From contig NZ_LSZO01000211.1 of assembly GCF_001580025.1 (NCBI RefSeq), positions 1-64,000 on the forward strand: a DNA stretch of 64,000 bases. The letters run 5' to 3'. This document shows positions 27,581 through 39,555 of this stretch, in pieces. The position numbers and the translations under genes were made by a program. Below the pieces are notes generated by a model. That model was not told the origin of the DNA and did not search any database. It was given only the letters and a program-made list of their open reading frames with translations. Position 1 is the stretch's first letter. Every line of letters begins with the position of its first letter. The DNA is from Ventosimonas gracilis. Its GTDB lineage: Bacteria; Pseudomonadota; Gammaproteobacteria; Pseudomonadales; Pseudomonadaceae.

Positions 27581-27886
27581 GTGTCTGATCCTACCGCGCA
27601 GTTTGAGTGATTTGGAAAAGCCCCAGAGGCTGTGGCTGCCAGACAGGTCAAGAGCGCGATAGAAAGTGGCCGTCGCTTCGTTGACGGCAACCGGGCTGCG
27701 TTGTTTGTTGGCACGGTACATCTGCAACAGTACCTGAGTGATTTGAAGGAGCACAGGACGCTGAAGGTCTCGTGCTTGCTTGATGAGCAAGACTGGCGGA
27801 TATTTGAATCGCGTTATGCGGCCAGTGATCGTACGCCTACCGCGGGTGATGATGGGGTTGATTCTGTAGCTTGCCGCGCTATTTGG
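27581..27886 (+). pseudogene. Decayed N-terminus of an IS1182-like transposase between leader and cas2
   Basis: From GTG 27581 the frame reads VSDPTAQFE, a TGA stop, then FGKAPEAVAARQVKSAIESG, ALFVGTVHLQQYL, LLDEQDWRIFESRYAAS. A frameshift then continues as PRVMMGLIL followed by a second stop. This order fits the N-terminal part of IS1182-group transposases. It ends where cas2 (opposite strand) ends. Recognised from memory of the family, so moderate confidence. Confidence 0.55.
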
Positions 27887-28177
27887 TCAGAGAACAAGGG
27901 GGCCGTGCAGGTCAAGGACGGGCTTTGCGCCGACGTGCTCGACTTTGTTCTGCCAATTATTTCCCAAATAGTAGAAGCGCAGGCTGTCCGTATCGGGATT
28001 GATCAGATCACACAGGCGCTGGCGTATTCCGACCCAGCGAGCATTATCGACGTCGAGTTCGAACACGGAAAACTGGACGCGTTGGCCAAAATCCTGGCAT
28101 ACCTTGGCAATACGCCGCAGACGTTTTTCGCCGCCGACGGCGATGGTGCTCACATCGTAGCTGACCAGAATCAGCAT
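27887..28177 (-). CDS. cas2: CRISPR-associated endonuclease Cas2 (type I-C)
   Basis: A 96-residue ferredoxin-fold protein that forms the spacer-integration complex with Cas1. MLILVSYDVST carries the conserved aspartate; RVQFSVFELDVD and the C-terminal KVEHVGAKPVLDLHGPLVL are type I-C signatures. Complete. SD GAGAG precedes the ATG. Last gene of the cas operon, 9 bp after the cas1 stop. Confidence 0.96.
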   Translation of the reverse strand: MLILVSYDVSTIAVGGEKRLRRIAKVCQDFGQRVQFSVFELDVDNARWVGIRQRLCDLINPDTDSLRFYYLGNNWQNKVEHVGAKPVLDLHGPLVL

Positions 28178-28186
28178 GATTTTCTC

Positions 28187-29221
28187 TCACTTCCACAAGA
28201 AAGGGGGATAAGCGTCCAGGTCGCCGCGCAGATGACGGGCCAGTAATTGTGCTTGCAGATAAGGCAGCAGGCCAATATCAACCTTTTCACCGAGAAAGAC
28301 ATGCTGCAATTGTTCCCGCTTGCGCTCCTGGTAGGCAACCAGAACCGTCTTGCGTGCGTCGTCCTTCAACAGCACCGTACCATTCTCGACGTAGCGGAAA
28401 TCTCGTTCATTCAACTGCTTGCGATTGATCAAGGACAACGCCAGGCGCTCTCCCAGCAACGGCCGGAATTCCTCAGCCAGATCAAGGGCAAGACTCGGAC
28501 GCCCGGGACGGTCGCGATGCAAGAAGCCGACCGCAGGATCGAGCCCCACCGTTTCCAGCGCGGATCGACAATCGTGGGTCAGCAGCGTGTACAAAAACGA
28601 GAGTAAAGCATTGAAGGCGTCGCGCGGCGGCCTGCGATTGCGGCCGCCAAAACGCAGTAATGGCGATCCGCTGCGGATCAATTGATCGAACACGCCGAAA
28701 TACACCTGTGCTGCCTCCCCTTCCAATCCGCGCAGCGTATCGACAGCGTCCTCTTGGAGCAGCCGATAAGGAATGCGCTTCAAACGGGCGAGCGCGCGCT
28801 CAAACGCGGCAACGTCGGTCAGTTTCTCGCCGTGATCGCGCCAGCCGCGAGCCAGTACCGCACGTTGATTGTGGATCTTTCCGGCCAAAAGGTTGCGGAC
28901 GATCTGCGCGCATTTCGCGGGATCGTCGCTGCGCCGGTATTGCTCGCGGCGCAGCAGCACATTACCGGATACCGGTCCCTCGACGCGCGCGAGGAAACAG
29001 CCTTGGGCGGTTAAATAACAGATGCTGATACCGTTGCTGCTGCAAAAGCCGAGCAATGGCGGGCTGACCGAAACGCGGCCGATGCAGACCAGGCTTTCCA
29101 GCATGTGCGCTGGCAAGCGGGCACGGACTTCTTTCTCCACTTCCAGGACCAGATTCTCGCCATCTTTGTACAGCCACGAGCCTTCGGTGGTGACATACAA
29201 GGTGTTGAGTTGACGACGCAT
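28187..29221 (-). CDS. cas1: CRISPR-associated integrase Cas1 (type I-C)
   Basis: A metal-dependent integrase for spacer acquisition. Starts MRRQLNTLYVTTEGSWLYKD; the catalytic glutamate is likely in LRGLEGEAAQVYFG and the histidine/acidic pair in GFLHRDRPGRPSLALDLAEE. 344 residues. ATG 29221 shares one base with the cas4 stop (TGATG), so it is translationally coupled; the longer open frame lies within cas4. Confidence 0.96.
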   Translation of the reverse strand: MRRQLNTLYVTTEGSWLYKDGENLVLEVEKEVRARLPAHMLESLVCIGRVSVSPPLLGFCSSNGISICYLTAQGCFLARVEGPVSGNVLLRREQYRRSDDPAKCAQIVRNLLAGKIHNQRAVLARGWRDHGEKLTDVAAFERALARLKRIPYRLLQEDAVDTLRGLEGEAAQVYFGVFDQLIRSGSPLLRFGGRNRRPPRDAFNALLSFLYTLLTHDCRSALETVGLDPAVGFLHRDRPGRPSLALDLAEEFRPLLGERLALSLINRKQLNERDFRYVENGTVLLKDDARKTVLVAYQERKREQLQHVFLGEKVDIGLLPYLQAQLLARHLRGDLDAYPPFLWK

Positions 29222-29835
29222 CAATCTGCCAGTTGTTTGAGCAACCAACGGGACACACCTTGTCCTTGCGCCAGTAGCTTGGGCTGGCATAGATCGAGCA
29301 GTGAACAGGCATTGCAAAGGCCAGGTGAATATTTCGCCAGAGGGGTTTCCCCCGCAGCGATCATATTCCGAGTTTGGATCACAGTATCACGAGTCAATGC
29401 ACGCAAATCATCGTCGAAGGCGACGTCCCGACGCCGTCGCGTCTGACCATAGAACAAGGCGCCTTGGGGAATGGCGTCATCGAACATGCTTTCCAGGCAC
29501 AAGGCCTGCGCACAAAGCTGCACCTCATCGGCGCGATGGATTTTGGGCTTGCCTCGTTTGTATTCGACCGGAAAGGGCAGAGAATCGTGGAATTCCACCA
29601 CATCGGCAACGCCGGTGATACCCAGTTCCAGAGACACTAATGGCATTGCGGTGATCGCGCGCACCCCTTTACGCCGCTCGGACAGGGGCTGGTCCGCACG
29701 CGAATGCAGCAGCCGACCTTGCGCCGTTTGCCGGTTCTCAGCCCACTGCCGCTCGACATGGATTAGCGCGCATTGACGTGGACAATACAGGTAATGTTGG
29801 AGGGCGGAAATGGGTATCAGGTCTGCGTCATCCAC
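29221..29835 (-). CDS. cas4: CRISPR-associated exonuclease Cas4 (type I-C)
   Basis: A RecB-like iron-sulfur nuclease that trims prespacers and selects the PAM. The N-terminal LIPISALQHYLYCPRQCALI carries the first cluster cysteine; nuclease residues are in GVADVVEFH and PVEYKRGKPK; the C-terminal CNACSLLDLCQPKL supplies the remaining cysteines. GTG 29835 gives the typical N-terminus DDADLIPIS; a TTG at 29856 overlapping the cas7 stop is the alternative. Confidence 0.93.
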   Translation of the reverse strand: MDDADLIPISALQHYLYCPRQCALIHVERQWAENRQTAQGRLLHSRADQPLSERRKGVRAITAMPLVSLELGITGVADVVEFHDSLPFPVEYKRGKPKIHRADEVQLCAQALCLESMFDDAIPQGALFYGQTRRRRDVAFDDDLRALTRDTVIQTRNMIAAGETPLAKYSPGLCNACSLLDLCQPKLLAQGQGVSRWLLKQLAD

Positions 29836-29852
29836 GTCAGTCCGCCCTGCGG

Positions 29853-30718
29853 TCAAAAGATTTCGTTAATCGAAACGCCGGCAGGCAGCTTGTCGCGGTC
29901 GATATCCACTTGATAGTCCGCGTAATTGCGCGCCGGGGAATCATCCTGCCCATTGATGCGACGCACCTTGACACGGTCAAACAACACATGGGCCGGCGCA
30001 TTTCCCATCGGGTGCTCGTGCTCGAATACGATCAGCTTGCGCGCGGCCATCTCGCCACGCGCAGCAGAGCGGTCGTGTTCGAACAAATTGGTGAGCGCGC
30101 GCCACAGCAACTGCAAGTCGTCCTCGGAGAACCCGGTGCGTTCGGCCAGCTTGGCCGAGATAAAGCCGTGCATGCGGTACAGGCCATAGGGCAGGATATG
30201 CTTGCGGCCCATGGTGCGTTCTTTGTCCGCGTCTTTCTCGTTGGTGACCGCGACACGGGTGATCGCGACTTCCAACGGCAGCACCGGGTCGATGGAGGTG
30301 GCGAAGGCGATCTGCACCGGGCCGCGCACCTGGCCGGCGTTGACCTCAGTCGTCATCACCGCACCAAAGGTACGCACGTCGAAGAAGTTCTTGCACATCC
30401 AGGCGGTCAGCTCGCGGGCCTTCGCCTCGTCCTTGGGCAGCTTCTTGGCCTCAGGTTTGATACCCAGGGCAGCATAGGCTTGATTGTGCTGCTTGTTCAG
30501 GACCGATTTTTCCTGCATGTAGATCGCGTGACCCGGTTCGCCTTCCTTCTCCAACGCCACATAGTTGCGAATCTTGCGCTTGATCGCGACGTCAGTGACC
30601 AGGCCGCGATTGGTTTCCGGATCCAGGCGTGGAAGATTGCCAGCGTCGGGGTCGCCGTTCGGATTCCCGTTGGTGACATCGAACAGGTAGACGAACTCGT
30701 AACGGTGGCTGAGGGTGC

Positions 30719-30722
<4 letters not shown>
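29853..30722 (-). CDS. cas7: Cascade backbone protein Cas7 (Csd2, type I-C)
   Basis: An RNA-recognition-fold subunit that binds along the crRNA. The N-terminal [20 protein letters not shown] is diagnostic for Csd2/Csh2; later [26 protein letters not shown] and [18 protein letters not shown]. 289 residues. Its start overlaps the cas8c stop by 4 bp (ATGA). Confidence 0.96.
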
Positions 30723-33273
<2,551 letters not shown>

Positions 33274-33288
33274 AAAATCATTACGGCA

Positions 33289-35550
33289 TCAATACACGAG
33301 GCGTTCGGCTTGAATAAATTGCGGATTGTCCCAGTGCAGGCCGAAGCGTTCGTCATATAGCCGGGGATTAACCAACTGCATGAACTGTTCGCCGTAGATA
33401 TCTGGCCGCACCGCCTGTATCGCATGGGCGTGCGATAGCGCGTCGTAGGCCTGCTTGGGCAGTTGCACCACATAGGGCTGCAAACGGCGGGCAATGGCGC
33501 CGCAACCCTGCGCAAATGGCAGCTTGGCCAGGGCATCCCGGGCGATGTCGTCCCAAGGGATGATGACCGGGCGCATCGTGGTTTCGATCAGCCGGAAATC
33601 AGATGCAAGGTTTTCGAATGGCAGACTGTCCTCCCGGCTGGCTTTGAGCAGGTCCAACAGTCCGCAGGCATCGAGTTCCTTGTCGCCTTTTTGCCAGTAA
33701 ATCTCACGAAAATAGGCCCGTATGGCTTCCGGCGCCAGCAAGTCGTCACGATAGCGCGGCTCGACGCTGCGAAACGCCTGGGCGAACTGCTTTAACTCAG
33801 GCGGCGCGGCCCAATCCGGGTTTGCGGTGGCGAAAACCAGCACCTCGCTGTCCGCAGGCTCGCGCCGTCCTTCGCGATTGCAGCGGCCGGCGGCTTGGGC
33901 AATCGAATCCAGGCCGGCTTGCGCACGCAACACCGTGGGCAGGTCGATGTCCACACCCGCCTCGATCAGCGACGTCGATATCAGGCGACATGGCAGAGCG
34001 TCTTTCAACCGCTGCCTGATTTCGCCCAGCACCGCGCTGCGATGCTTGGCGCACATCAGCGTGGTCAGGTGACAGGCACCGGGTTGATCGGCAATGGCGT
34101 CAAAGAGCGCGCGGGCATGGCGGCGGTTGTTGACGATGCACAGCACCTGTTCGCGTTGCCGCAAGTGGCCGGCCAACGCCTCGTCGTCCAGTGTGCCGAG
34201 GTGGCGCACGTTGACCCGGCGCAGTCGCCGGTACAGGTCGGCGGGGTCGGGGGCCAGTTCACGTACACCTTTTAGTCCGTTGCGAAAACCGTCGGCGTCA
34301 TTAAGGGCAGGCTGGGTGGCGGTACACAGAACGATACTGGTGCGGTAATTGAGCGTCAGCTCGTCCAGCAAAGTCACGCAAGGGCGCAGCAGTTTCAGGG
34401 GCAGCGTCTGCGCCTCGTCCAGGATCACGACGCTGCCGGCGATGTTGTGCAGCTTGCGGCAGCGCGAAGGACGGTCGGCGAACAGGCTTTCAAAGAACTG
34501 CACGGCGGTGGTGACAATAACGGGAGCATCCCAGTTTTCCATGGCCAACTGGCGTTTTTCCCTGGACTGGGCGGATTTTTCAGGATCGTCGACAAATTTT
34601 TCAGGATCGTCGACAAAAGCGCTGTGATGCTCCAGCACCGCGCTTTCGCCAAGCTCGCCGAACGCTTCGCGGAACACCTGCGCATTCTGCTCGACGATAC
34701 TGGTGAAAGGAATCACGAAAATCACCCGGCGCAGACCATGAGCGATGGCGTGATCCAGCGCGAAAGCCAGTGAAGCCAAGGTCTTGCCGCCCCCCGTCGG
34801 GACAGTGAGCGAAAACAGCCCCGGCTCATGCGCCGCCTGCCCGCGCACGTGGGACAAGATGCCGGCGCGTAGACGATTGACCTCGCTGTCGCCCCGAAAA
34901 TCCGAGAGCCTGGCATCGAGACGCTCCCGCAACTGCGCCAGGCTGGGGCGGGACGTGCCGTCCCGGGCCGGCCGCCCTTCTATCCGGCGGTAGAAATTGT
35001 CGGTATCGATGAAGTCGGCATCGACCAGGCAGGAAAACAGCATCCGGGTCAATAGCGCGAATTGGAAGGCGACGCGCTCGCTGCAAATCTTGAAATCCTT
35101 GGGCAGTTTGTTGATTTCCGCAGCGTCGGGAAGGTTAATTTCCGTCTTCCACTGCGGCAGCAGTTTGGGCAGTTCGTTTTGCAGCCGTTCCTGGAGCGTC
35201 GTCCGTGCCTTTCTCCGCCTGCCGTTGGCGAGGCCAGCGTGGTGGCCGGCGATGCCATAAGCCATCAACAGGCCCAGCTCCCCGTATTCTTTCTGCGCGA
35301 TTCGTGCGCCCCAGGTGGAATGGTCCACCTTCGGAAATTCGCCGCTCAGGCGCTTTTGGAATGCGTTCGTGTATTTTCCGAGATCGTGCAGCAAGCCCAT
35401 GGGCCTGGCCAGATGCGCCGCGTCGAAATGGGCGGCATTACGCGCCGCCAGTTCGCCGACACAGGAAAGGTGGCCCTTCAGTAACTGCCAATCGGACTTG
35501 TCCGCCGGATTTGTTGAATGGGCAAAGAATTTCTGACTCTCCGCAGACAT
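33289..35550 (-). CDS. cas3: CRISPR-associated helicase/nuclease Cas3 (HD fused)
   Basis: The target-degrading effector. HD nuclease at the N-terminus (ARPMGLLHDLGKYTNAFQ, later GIAGHHAGL), then an SF2 helicase: VPTGGGKTLASLAFAL (Walker A), VVILDEAQTLPL, IVLCTATQP, and LIEAGVDIDLP, QAAGRCNREG. About 753 residues from ATG 35550; a TTG at 35610 would add 20 unlikely residues. A 21-bp direct duplication (34576-34617) repeats seven residues (DDPEKFV) between the helicase motifs. Confidence 0.95.
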   Translation of the reverse strand: MSAESQKFFAHSTNPADKSDWQLLKGHLSCVGELAARNAAHFDAAHLARPMGLLHDLGKYTNAFQKRLSGEFPKVDHSTWGARIAQKEYGELGLLMAYGIAGHHAGLANGRRRKARTTLQERLQNELPKLLPQWKTEINLPDAAEINKLPKDFKICSERVAFQFALLTRMLFSCLVDADFIDTDNFYRRIEGRPARDGTSRPSLAQLRERLDARLSDFRGDSEVNRLRAGILSHVRGQAAHEPGLFSLTVPTGGGKTLASLAFALDHAIAHGLRRVIFVIPFTSIVEQNAQVFREAFGELGESAVLEHHSAFVDDPEKFVDDPEKSAQSREKRQLAMENWDAPVIVTTAVQFFESLFADRPSRCRKLHNIAGSVVILDEAQTLPLKLLRPCVTLLDELTLNYRTSIVLCTATQPALNDADGFRNGLKGVRELAPDPADLYRRLRRVNVRHLGTLDDEALAGHLRQREQVLCIVNNRRHARALFDAIADQPGACHLTTLMCAKHRSAVLGEIRQRLKDALPCRLISTSLIEAGVDIDLPTVLRAQAGLDSIAQAAGRCNREGRREPADSEVLVFATANPDWAAPPELKQFAQAFRSVEPRYRDDLLAPEAIRAYFREIYWQKGDKELDACGLLDLLKASREDSLPFENLASDFRLIETTMRPVIIPWDDIARDALAKLPFAQGCGAIARRLQPYVVQLPKQAYDALSHAHAIQAVRPDIYGEQFMQLVNPRLYDERFGLHWDNPQFIQAERLVY

Positions 35551-35660
35551 CCTTTTTATGGATTTATTTGCATTTTTGCAGATGTGGCCTAGCCTTTTTA
35601 AGCGGTTCAAAAGTACCGCAGATAGCGACCTTACAAATCCAAAGAAAAGGAACTTCTACC

Positions 35661-35978
35661 ATGAAACACTATCTTTTACGCTTGATTTTTATCGTTTTTA
35701 CCAGCCTGCCGCTGTTTGTCAGCGCGGCCGGTGAAGTGGTGAGTGTGGATGCTCAGTCCACCGCAGTCGTTACTGGCGAACAAACCATTGATCTTAACAG
35801 TGCTGATGCGCAGGCTTTGCAGCAGGCGTTAACGGGTGTTGGTGCGGTTAAGGCCAAAGCTATTGTGGATTACAGGCAGGAGCACGGGCCGTTTGTTTCG
35901 GTGGATGAGTTGCTGGAAGTCAAAGGCATAGGCGCGGCTATTTTGGAGAAAAACCGCAGTAAGTTGCGGGTGAATTAA
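35661..35978 (+). CDS. Secreted helix-hairpin-helix protein, ComEA-like
   Basis: A 105-residue protein with signal peptide MKHYLLRLIFIVFTSLPLFV (cleaved near VSA-AG) and two HhH motifs: IDLNSADAQALQQALTGVGA and VSVDELLEVKGIGAAILEKN. Non-specific DNA binding in the periplasm is expected; in competent species ComEA draws in transforming DNA. No other competence genes are nearby. SD AAAGGAA precedes ATG 35661. Divergent from cas3, so it marks the right edge of the island. Confidence 0.87.
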   Translation: MKHYLLRLIFIVFTSLPLFVSAAGEVVSVDAQSTAVVTGEQTIDLNSADAQALQQALTGVGAVKAKAIVDYRQEHGPFVSVDELLEVKGIGAAILEKNRSKLRVN

Positions 35979-36010
35979 ATCCATTGTGCTTGGCTTGCCC
36001 GTGCGTTTTA

Positions 36011-37324
36011 TTACGGATGAGCCAAGCTCTGTAGAAAGTCAAGCGCTTCGCTCACGCAATAAAACGAGCCGAATACCACTATTTCATCGCCTTCTTGTGC
36101 TTGTTCGCATTGCGCTTTCAGGGCATCAATAATGGTTGGATAAGGCTTAACGGCAGCGCCCGAGGTTTGCAGGGCGGTGGCGAGTTCGCCCGCTGCAAGG
36201 CTGCGCGGCGTGGGCAGTGTGGCCACCGCCCAATGTTGCAGCAAGGGCAATAAGGGCGTGATCACGCCGGATAAATCTTTGTCACCCAGCAGGCCAAAGA
36301 CCGCCAGATGCTGGTGGGCTGGTTTTGCGGCCAGTTGCTCGGCTAAATAGTCGGCAGCATTGGGGTTATGGCCGACGTCCAGCAGTAGCCTCAAGGATTT
36401 TCCCTGCCAGTTTAGCGAAAGGCGCTGCATGCGACCGGCAAGCTGAGTGTGAACCAGTGCATCGGCCAACAGGTCCTGTTGCCAAGGTAAATCGAGCAGT
36501 GCATAAGCTTGCAGTGCCAGTGCCGCGCTAGGCAGTGGCAAGGATGGCAATGGCAGGTCGTGGCATTGCCGTTGTGTACCTTGCAGGCATTGTCCGCGCC
36601 AATGCCAAGTGCTATCGGTTTGCGCAAAATCATAATCGCGCCCGCGCAAAAACAGCGGTGCGGCTCGTTGTTTTGCCGTATCGAAAACAGCCGGCGGTGG
36701 GTCTTGGTCGCCGCACAGGGCAGGGCGGCCAGGGCGAAAGATGGCGGCTTTTTCAAAGGCGACCTGTGCGCGCGAATGGCCTAACCATTCACTGTGGTCG
36801 AGTGCGATATTAGTGATGAGTGCAAGGTCGGCATCGATAAGATTAACGGCATCCAGCCTCCCGCCAAGACCCACTTCGAGGATGGCGACATCCAGCTTTG
36901 CGCGTTCAAACAGCCAGAAGGCGGCGAGGGTGCCCATTTCAAAGTAGGTCAGCGAAGTATCGCCGCGCACCGCTTCCACGGCGGCAAAGGCTCGGCACAG
37001 TTCACCGTCGCTCGCTTCAATGCCATTAATGCGCACGCGCTCGTTGTAGCGCAGCAAATGTGGTGAACTGTAAACGCCTACTTTGAGCTTTTGTGTTTGC
37101 AGCAATGCGGCGAGCAGGGCGCAGGTGGAGCCTTTGCCGTTGGTGCCGGTGACGGTAATCACTTGCTTGGCTGGGCGTTGCAGCTTTAAACGCTGAGCCA
37201 CCATTGCTACGCGCTCAAGACCCAGTTCAATGCTGGTGGGGTGCAGGCGCTCCAGATAAGCGAGCCAGCGGGTTAAGTCGTAGGCGCTAGCGGCTCTGCC
37301 TGCGCTGGGAGCCAAGCAATCCAT
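36011..37324 (-). CDS. folC: Bifunctional folylpolyglutamate / dihydrofolate synthase
   Basis: Adds glutamate to folates. Mur-ligase fold: ATP loop ITVTGTNGKGSTCALLAALL, YSSPHLLRYNERVRING, LEVGLGGRLDAVN, LITNIALDHSEWLG, LLDVGHNPNAA. 437 residues. Its ATG overlaps the accD stop by one base, so it is coupled to accD. The accD-folC pair is conserved in gammaproteobacteria. Confidence 0.96.
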   Translation of the reverse strand: MDCLAPSAGRAASAYDLTRWLAYLERLHPTSIELGLERVAMVAQRLKLQRPAKQVITVTGTNGKGSTCALLAALLQTQKLKVGVYSSPHLLRYNERVRINGIEASDGELCRAFAAVEAVRGDTSLTYFEMGTLAAFWLFERAKLDVAILEVGLGGRLDAVNLIDADLALITNIALDHSEWLGHSRAQVAFEKAAIFRPGRPALCGDQDPPPAVFDTAKQRAAPLFLRGRDYDFAQTDSTWHWRGQCLQGTQRQCHDLPLPSLPLPSAALALQAYALLDLPWQQDLLADALVHTQLAGRMQRLSLNWQGKSLRLLLDVGHNPNAADYLAEQLAAKPAHQHLAVFGLLGDKDLSGVITPLLPLLQHWAVATLPTPRSLAAGELATALQTSGAAVKPYPTIIDALKAQCEQAQEGDEIVVFGSFYCVSEALDFLQSLAHP

Positions 37325-38217
37325 TATGCAAAGGCCGCCACTTCGCTGCCGGTTTGCGGGCTTGGCTGGCCGGTTAATTGGGCGAGTAGTTTGGCAAGGC
37401 GTTCGCGCAAGTCTCGGCGATGGATAATCAGGTCGATGGCGCCGTGTTCCAGTAAAAATTCGCTGCGCTGAAAGCCTTCTGGCAGTTTCTCGCGTACGGT
37501 TTGCTCAATCACGCGCGGCCCGGCAAAGCCGATTAAGGCTTTGGGTTCGCCGATAATCACGTCACCGAGCATGGCAAGGCTTGCGGAAACGCCGCCGTAG
37601 ACCGGGTCGGTCAATACGGAAATAAACGGCAGACCCTCTTCGCGCAGCCTTGCCAGTGCTGCTGAGGTTTTTGCCATTTGCATCAGTGAAATCAGCGCTT
37701 CTTGCATGCGAGCGCCACCAGAGGCGGAAAAGCACACAAGCGGCAGCCTTTCATCAAGTGCAACTTTTGCTGCGCGGACAAAGCGCTCGCCAACCACCGC
37801 ACCCATTGAACCGCCCATAAATTCAAATTCAAAGGCGCAGGCGACTAGTGCTAAATCTTGCACGCAGCCTTTAAAGGCAATCAGTGCGTCTTTTTCGCCG
37901 GTTTGCTTTTGTGCCGCAGCGATACGGTCTTTGTAGCGCTTGCTGTCACGGAATTTCAGGCGGTCGATGGGTTCCAGGTTTGCGCCGATTTCTTCGCGGC
38001 CTTCCTGGTCGAGGAAAATATCCAGCCGCTTACGTGCGCCAATGCGCATGTGGTAGTCGCACTTGGGGCAAACTTCGAGGTTTTTTTCCAGCTCAGGGCG
38101 ATACAGCGCCGCATCACAGGACGGGCATTTGTGCCAAAGTCCTTCCGGTACCGAGCTTTTTTTCACTTCGGAACGGATGATGGAAGGAATCAGCTTGTCT
38201 ACCAGCCAGTTGCTCAT
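37324..38217 (-). CDS. accD: Acetyl-CoA carboxylase carboxyltransferase subunit beta
   Basis: Forms the carboxyltransferase with AccA, making malonyl-CoA for fatty acids. A four-cysteine zinc finger ([20 protein letters not shown] plus PKCDYH) near the N-terminus, then the crotonase-like core [20 protein letters not shown] and [16 protein letters not shown]. 297 residues from ATG 38217, with GGAG 10 nt upstream. Confidence 0.97.
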   Translation of the reverse strand: MSNWLVDKLIPSIIRSEVKKSSVPEGLWHKCPSCDAALYRPELEKNLEVCPKCDYHMRIGARKRLDIFLDQEGREEIGANLEPIDRLKFRDSKRYKDRIAAAQKQTGEKDALIAFKGCVQDLALVACAFEFEFMGGSMGAVVGERFVRAAKVALDERLPLVCFSASGGARMQEALISLMQMAKTSAALARLREEGLPFISVLTDPVYGGVSASLAMLGDVIIGEPKALIGFAGPRVIEQTVREKLPEGFQRSEFLLEHGAIDLIIHRRDLRERLAKLLAQLTGQPSPQTGSEVAAFA

Positions 38218-38283
38218 GCAGTGTTTCTCCAAAGCCGCAACGGTTGCGGGCAGTTTTTAGCAGGCGCGAATTGTACCAGCAGG

Positions 38284-38925
38284 TTATGACGGGTTGTTTA
38301 TGGCTTGCTCTGCTTTGCGTACTTCGCGGATAAAAGCGTGCATTTTTTGTGCATCTTTGATGCCTTTGGCCGCTTCCACCCCGCCGCTCACGTCCACCGC
38401 GAACGGGCGCACTTGGGCAATGGCTTTGCCGACATTTTGCGGATTAAGTCCGCCGGCCAATATCAGCGGGTACCTTAAGTCTGTGGGGATCAGGCTCCAG
38501 TCAAATACGGTGCCAGTGCCGCCGTATTGTCCGGCGACTTGGCTGTCCAGCAAAATCCCGCAGGCGTTTGGGTAACCTGCCGCTTGGCTTTTGATGTCAT
38601 CAAAAGCGCCAACGCGTAGCGCTTTAATCCAAGGGCGGCCAAAGCCTGCGCAGTCCTCAGGTGTTTCGTCGCCGTGAAACTGCAATAAATCGAGCGGCAC
38701 TTCGCGCAGCGTTTGTGCGATTTGCTCGCGGCTTTCGTTGACGAAAAGTCCGGTCAAACAGATAAAAGGTGGCAGTGCGGCGCGGATGGCTTTGGCTTGT
38801 GCAAGGCTGACCGCGCGGGGACTTTCGGCATAGAACACCAAGCCCAGCGCATCGGCTCCGGCCTGTACCGCAGCGAGTGCATCTTGCGGGCGGGTAATGC
38901 CGCAGATTTTGCAGCGTACTTTCAT
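38284..38925 (-). CDS. trpF: Phosphoribosylanthranilate isomerase
   Basis: Third step of tryptophan synthesis. TIM barrel with the catalytic cysteine in [37 protein letters not shown] and the phosphate-binding end [15 protein letters not shown]. 213 residues from ATG 38925; it starts 2 bp after the hflD stop. trpF-accD-folC is a known Pseudomonas order, but there truA precedes trpF; here hflD does. Confidence 0.95.
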   Translation of the reverse strand: MKVRCKICGITRPQDALAAVQAGADALGLVFYAESPRAVSLAQAKAIRAALPPFICLTGLFVNESREQIAQTLREVPLDLLQFHGDETPEDCAGFGRPWIKALRVGAFDDIKSQAAGYPNACGILLDSQVAGQYGGTGTVFDWSLIPTDLRYPLILAGGLNPQNVGKAIAQVRPFAVDVSGGVEAAKGIKDAQKMHAFIREVRKAEQAINNPS

Positions 38926-38927
38926 GG

Positions 38928-39551
38928 TTAATGCCCGCGCTGCAAGTTGTACAGGGCTTGCAGCAGCTTGCGGCGGGCAAACAGCAGGTGCCAGCGCCGC
39001 CCACCCAATTGCCGCCAAAGTCTGGCTGAGCGGATACCGGCAAGCAGCAGGGCGCGGATTTTGGCGGCATTGGACGGTTGTTCCAGCGTGCGCATGTCAC
39101 CGTGTACCAAAATGCGCTGGCGAAAGGCGCTTAGGCTGTCTTGATAGAGCGCGGCGCAGGAGGCTATCACGTTGTCATGGGTTTGCCCGAACATCGCAAC
39201 TTGCTGCTGGATTTGATTTAAGCGGCTGCTGATTTTATCCAGTAAATCGCCGCGCTGCGCCAGTTTACGCTCCAACGTGATCAGCGAAAGCGCATAGCGC
39301 AGCGTTTCGCGTTGCAGGCTTTGCGGGTCGCGTTCGAGCATGCCCTGCAAGGCGCGGTAGCCTTCGCGCAGACTGAAGTCGTCGCCGCCATAAACTTCCA
39401 GCGTGGTTTGTGGGTCGCGTACCAACAGGCTGCCGAGCAGGCTTGCCAGCACCGTTTCGCCCATGCGCTCACCGTGGGCGATACGGTCAACCGCCGCCGC
39501 ACAAGCGAACAGGCCGCCGAGTGCTGTCAGTTGTTCTTGCAGTTGTGCCAT
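38928..39551 (-). CDS. hflD: High-frequency lysogenization protein HflD homologue
   Basis: A helical, membrane-associated protein; in E. coli it binds phage lambda CII. The N-terminal [20 protein letters not shown] and the [20 protein letters not shown] segment are conserved features. About 207 residues from ATG 39551 with AAAGGAT 7 nt upstream; this start lies 4 bp after the mnmA stop. mnmA-hflD is a widely kept pair. Confidence 0.92.
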   Translation of the reverse strand: MAQLQEQLTALGGLFACAAAVDRIAHGERMGETVLASLLGSLLVRDPQTTLEVYGGDDFSLREGYRALQGMLERDPQSLQRETLRYALSLITLERKLAQRGDLLDKISSRLNQIQQQVAMFGQTHDNVIASCAALYQDSLSAFRQRILVHGDMRTLEQPSNAAKIRALLLAGIRSARLWRQLGGRRWHLLFARRKLLQALYNLQRGH

Positions 39552-39555
39552 GCGG

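Noticed and set aside
27434-27790. 118-codon minus-strand frame beside the leader
   Set aside because: Overlaps the better-supported IS1182-like remnant on the other strand; no ribosome site.
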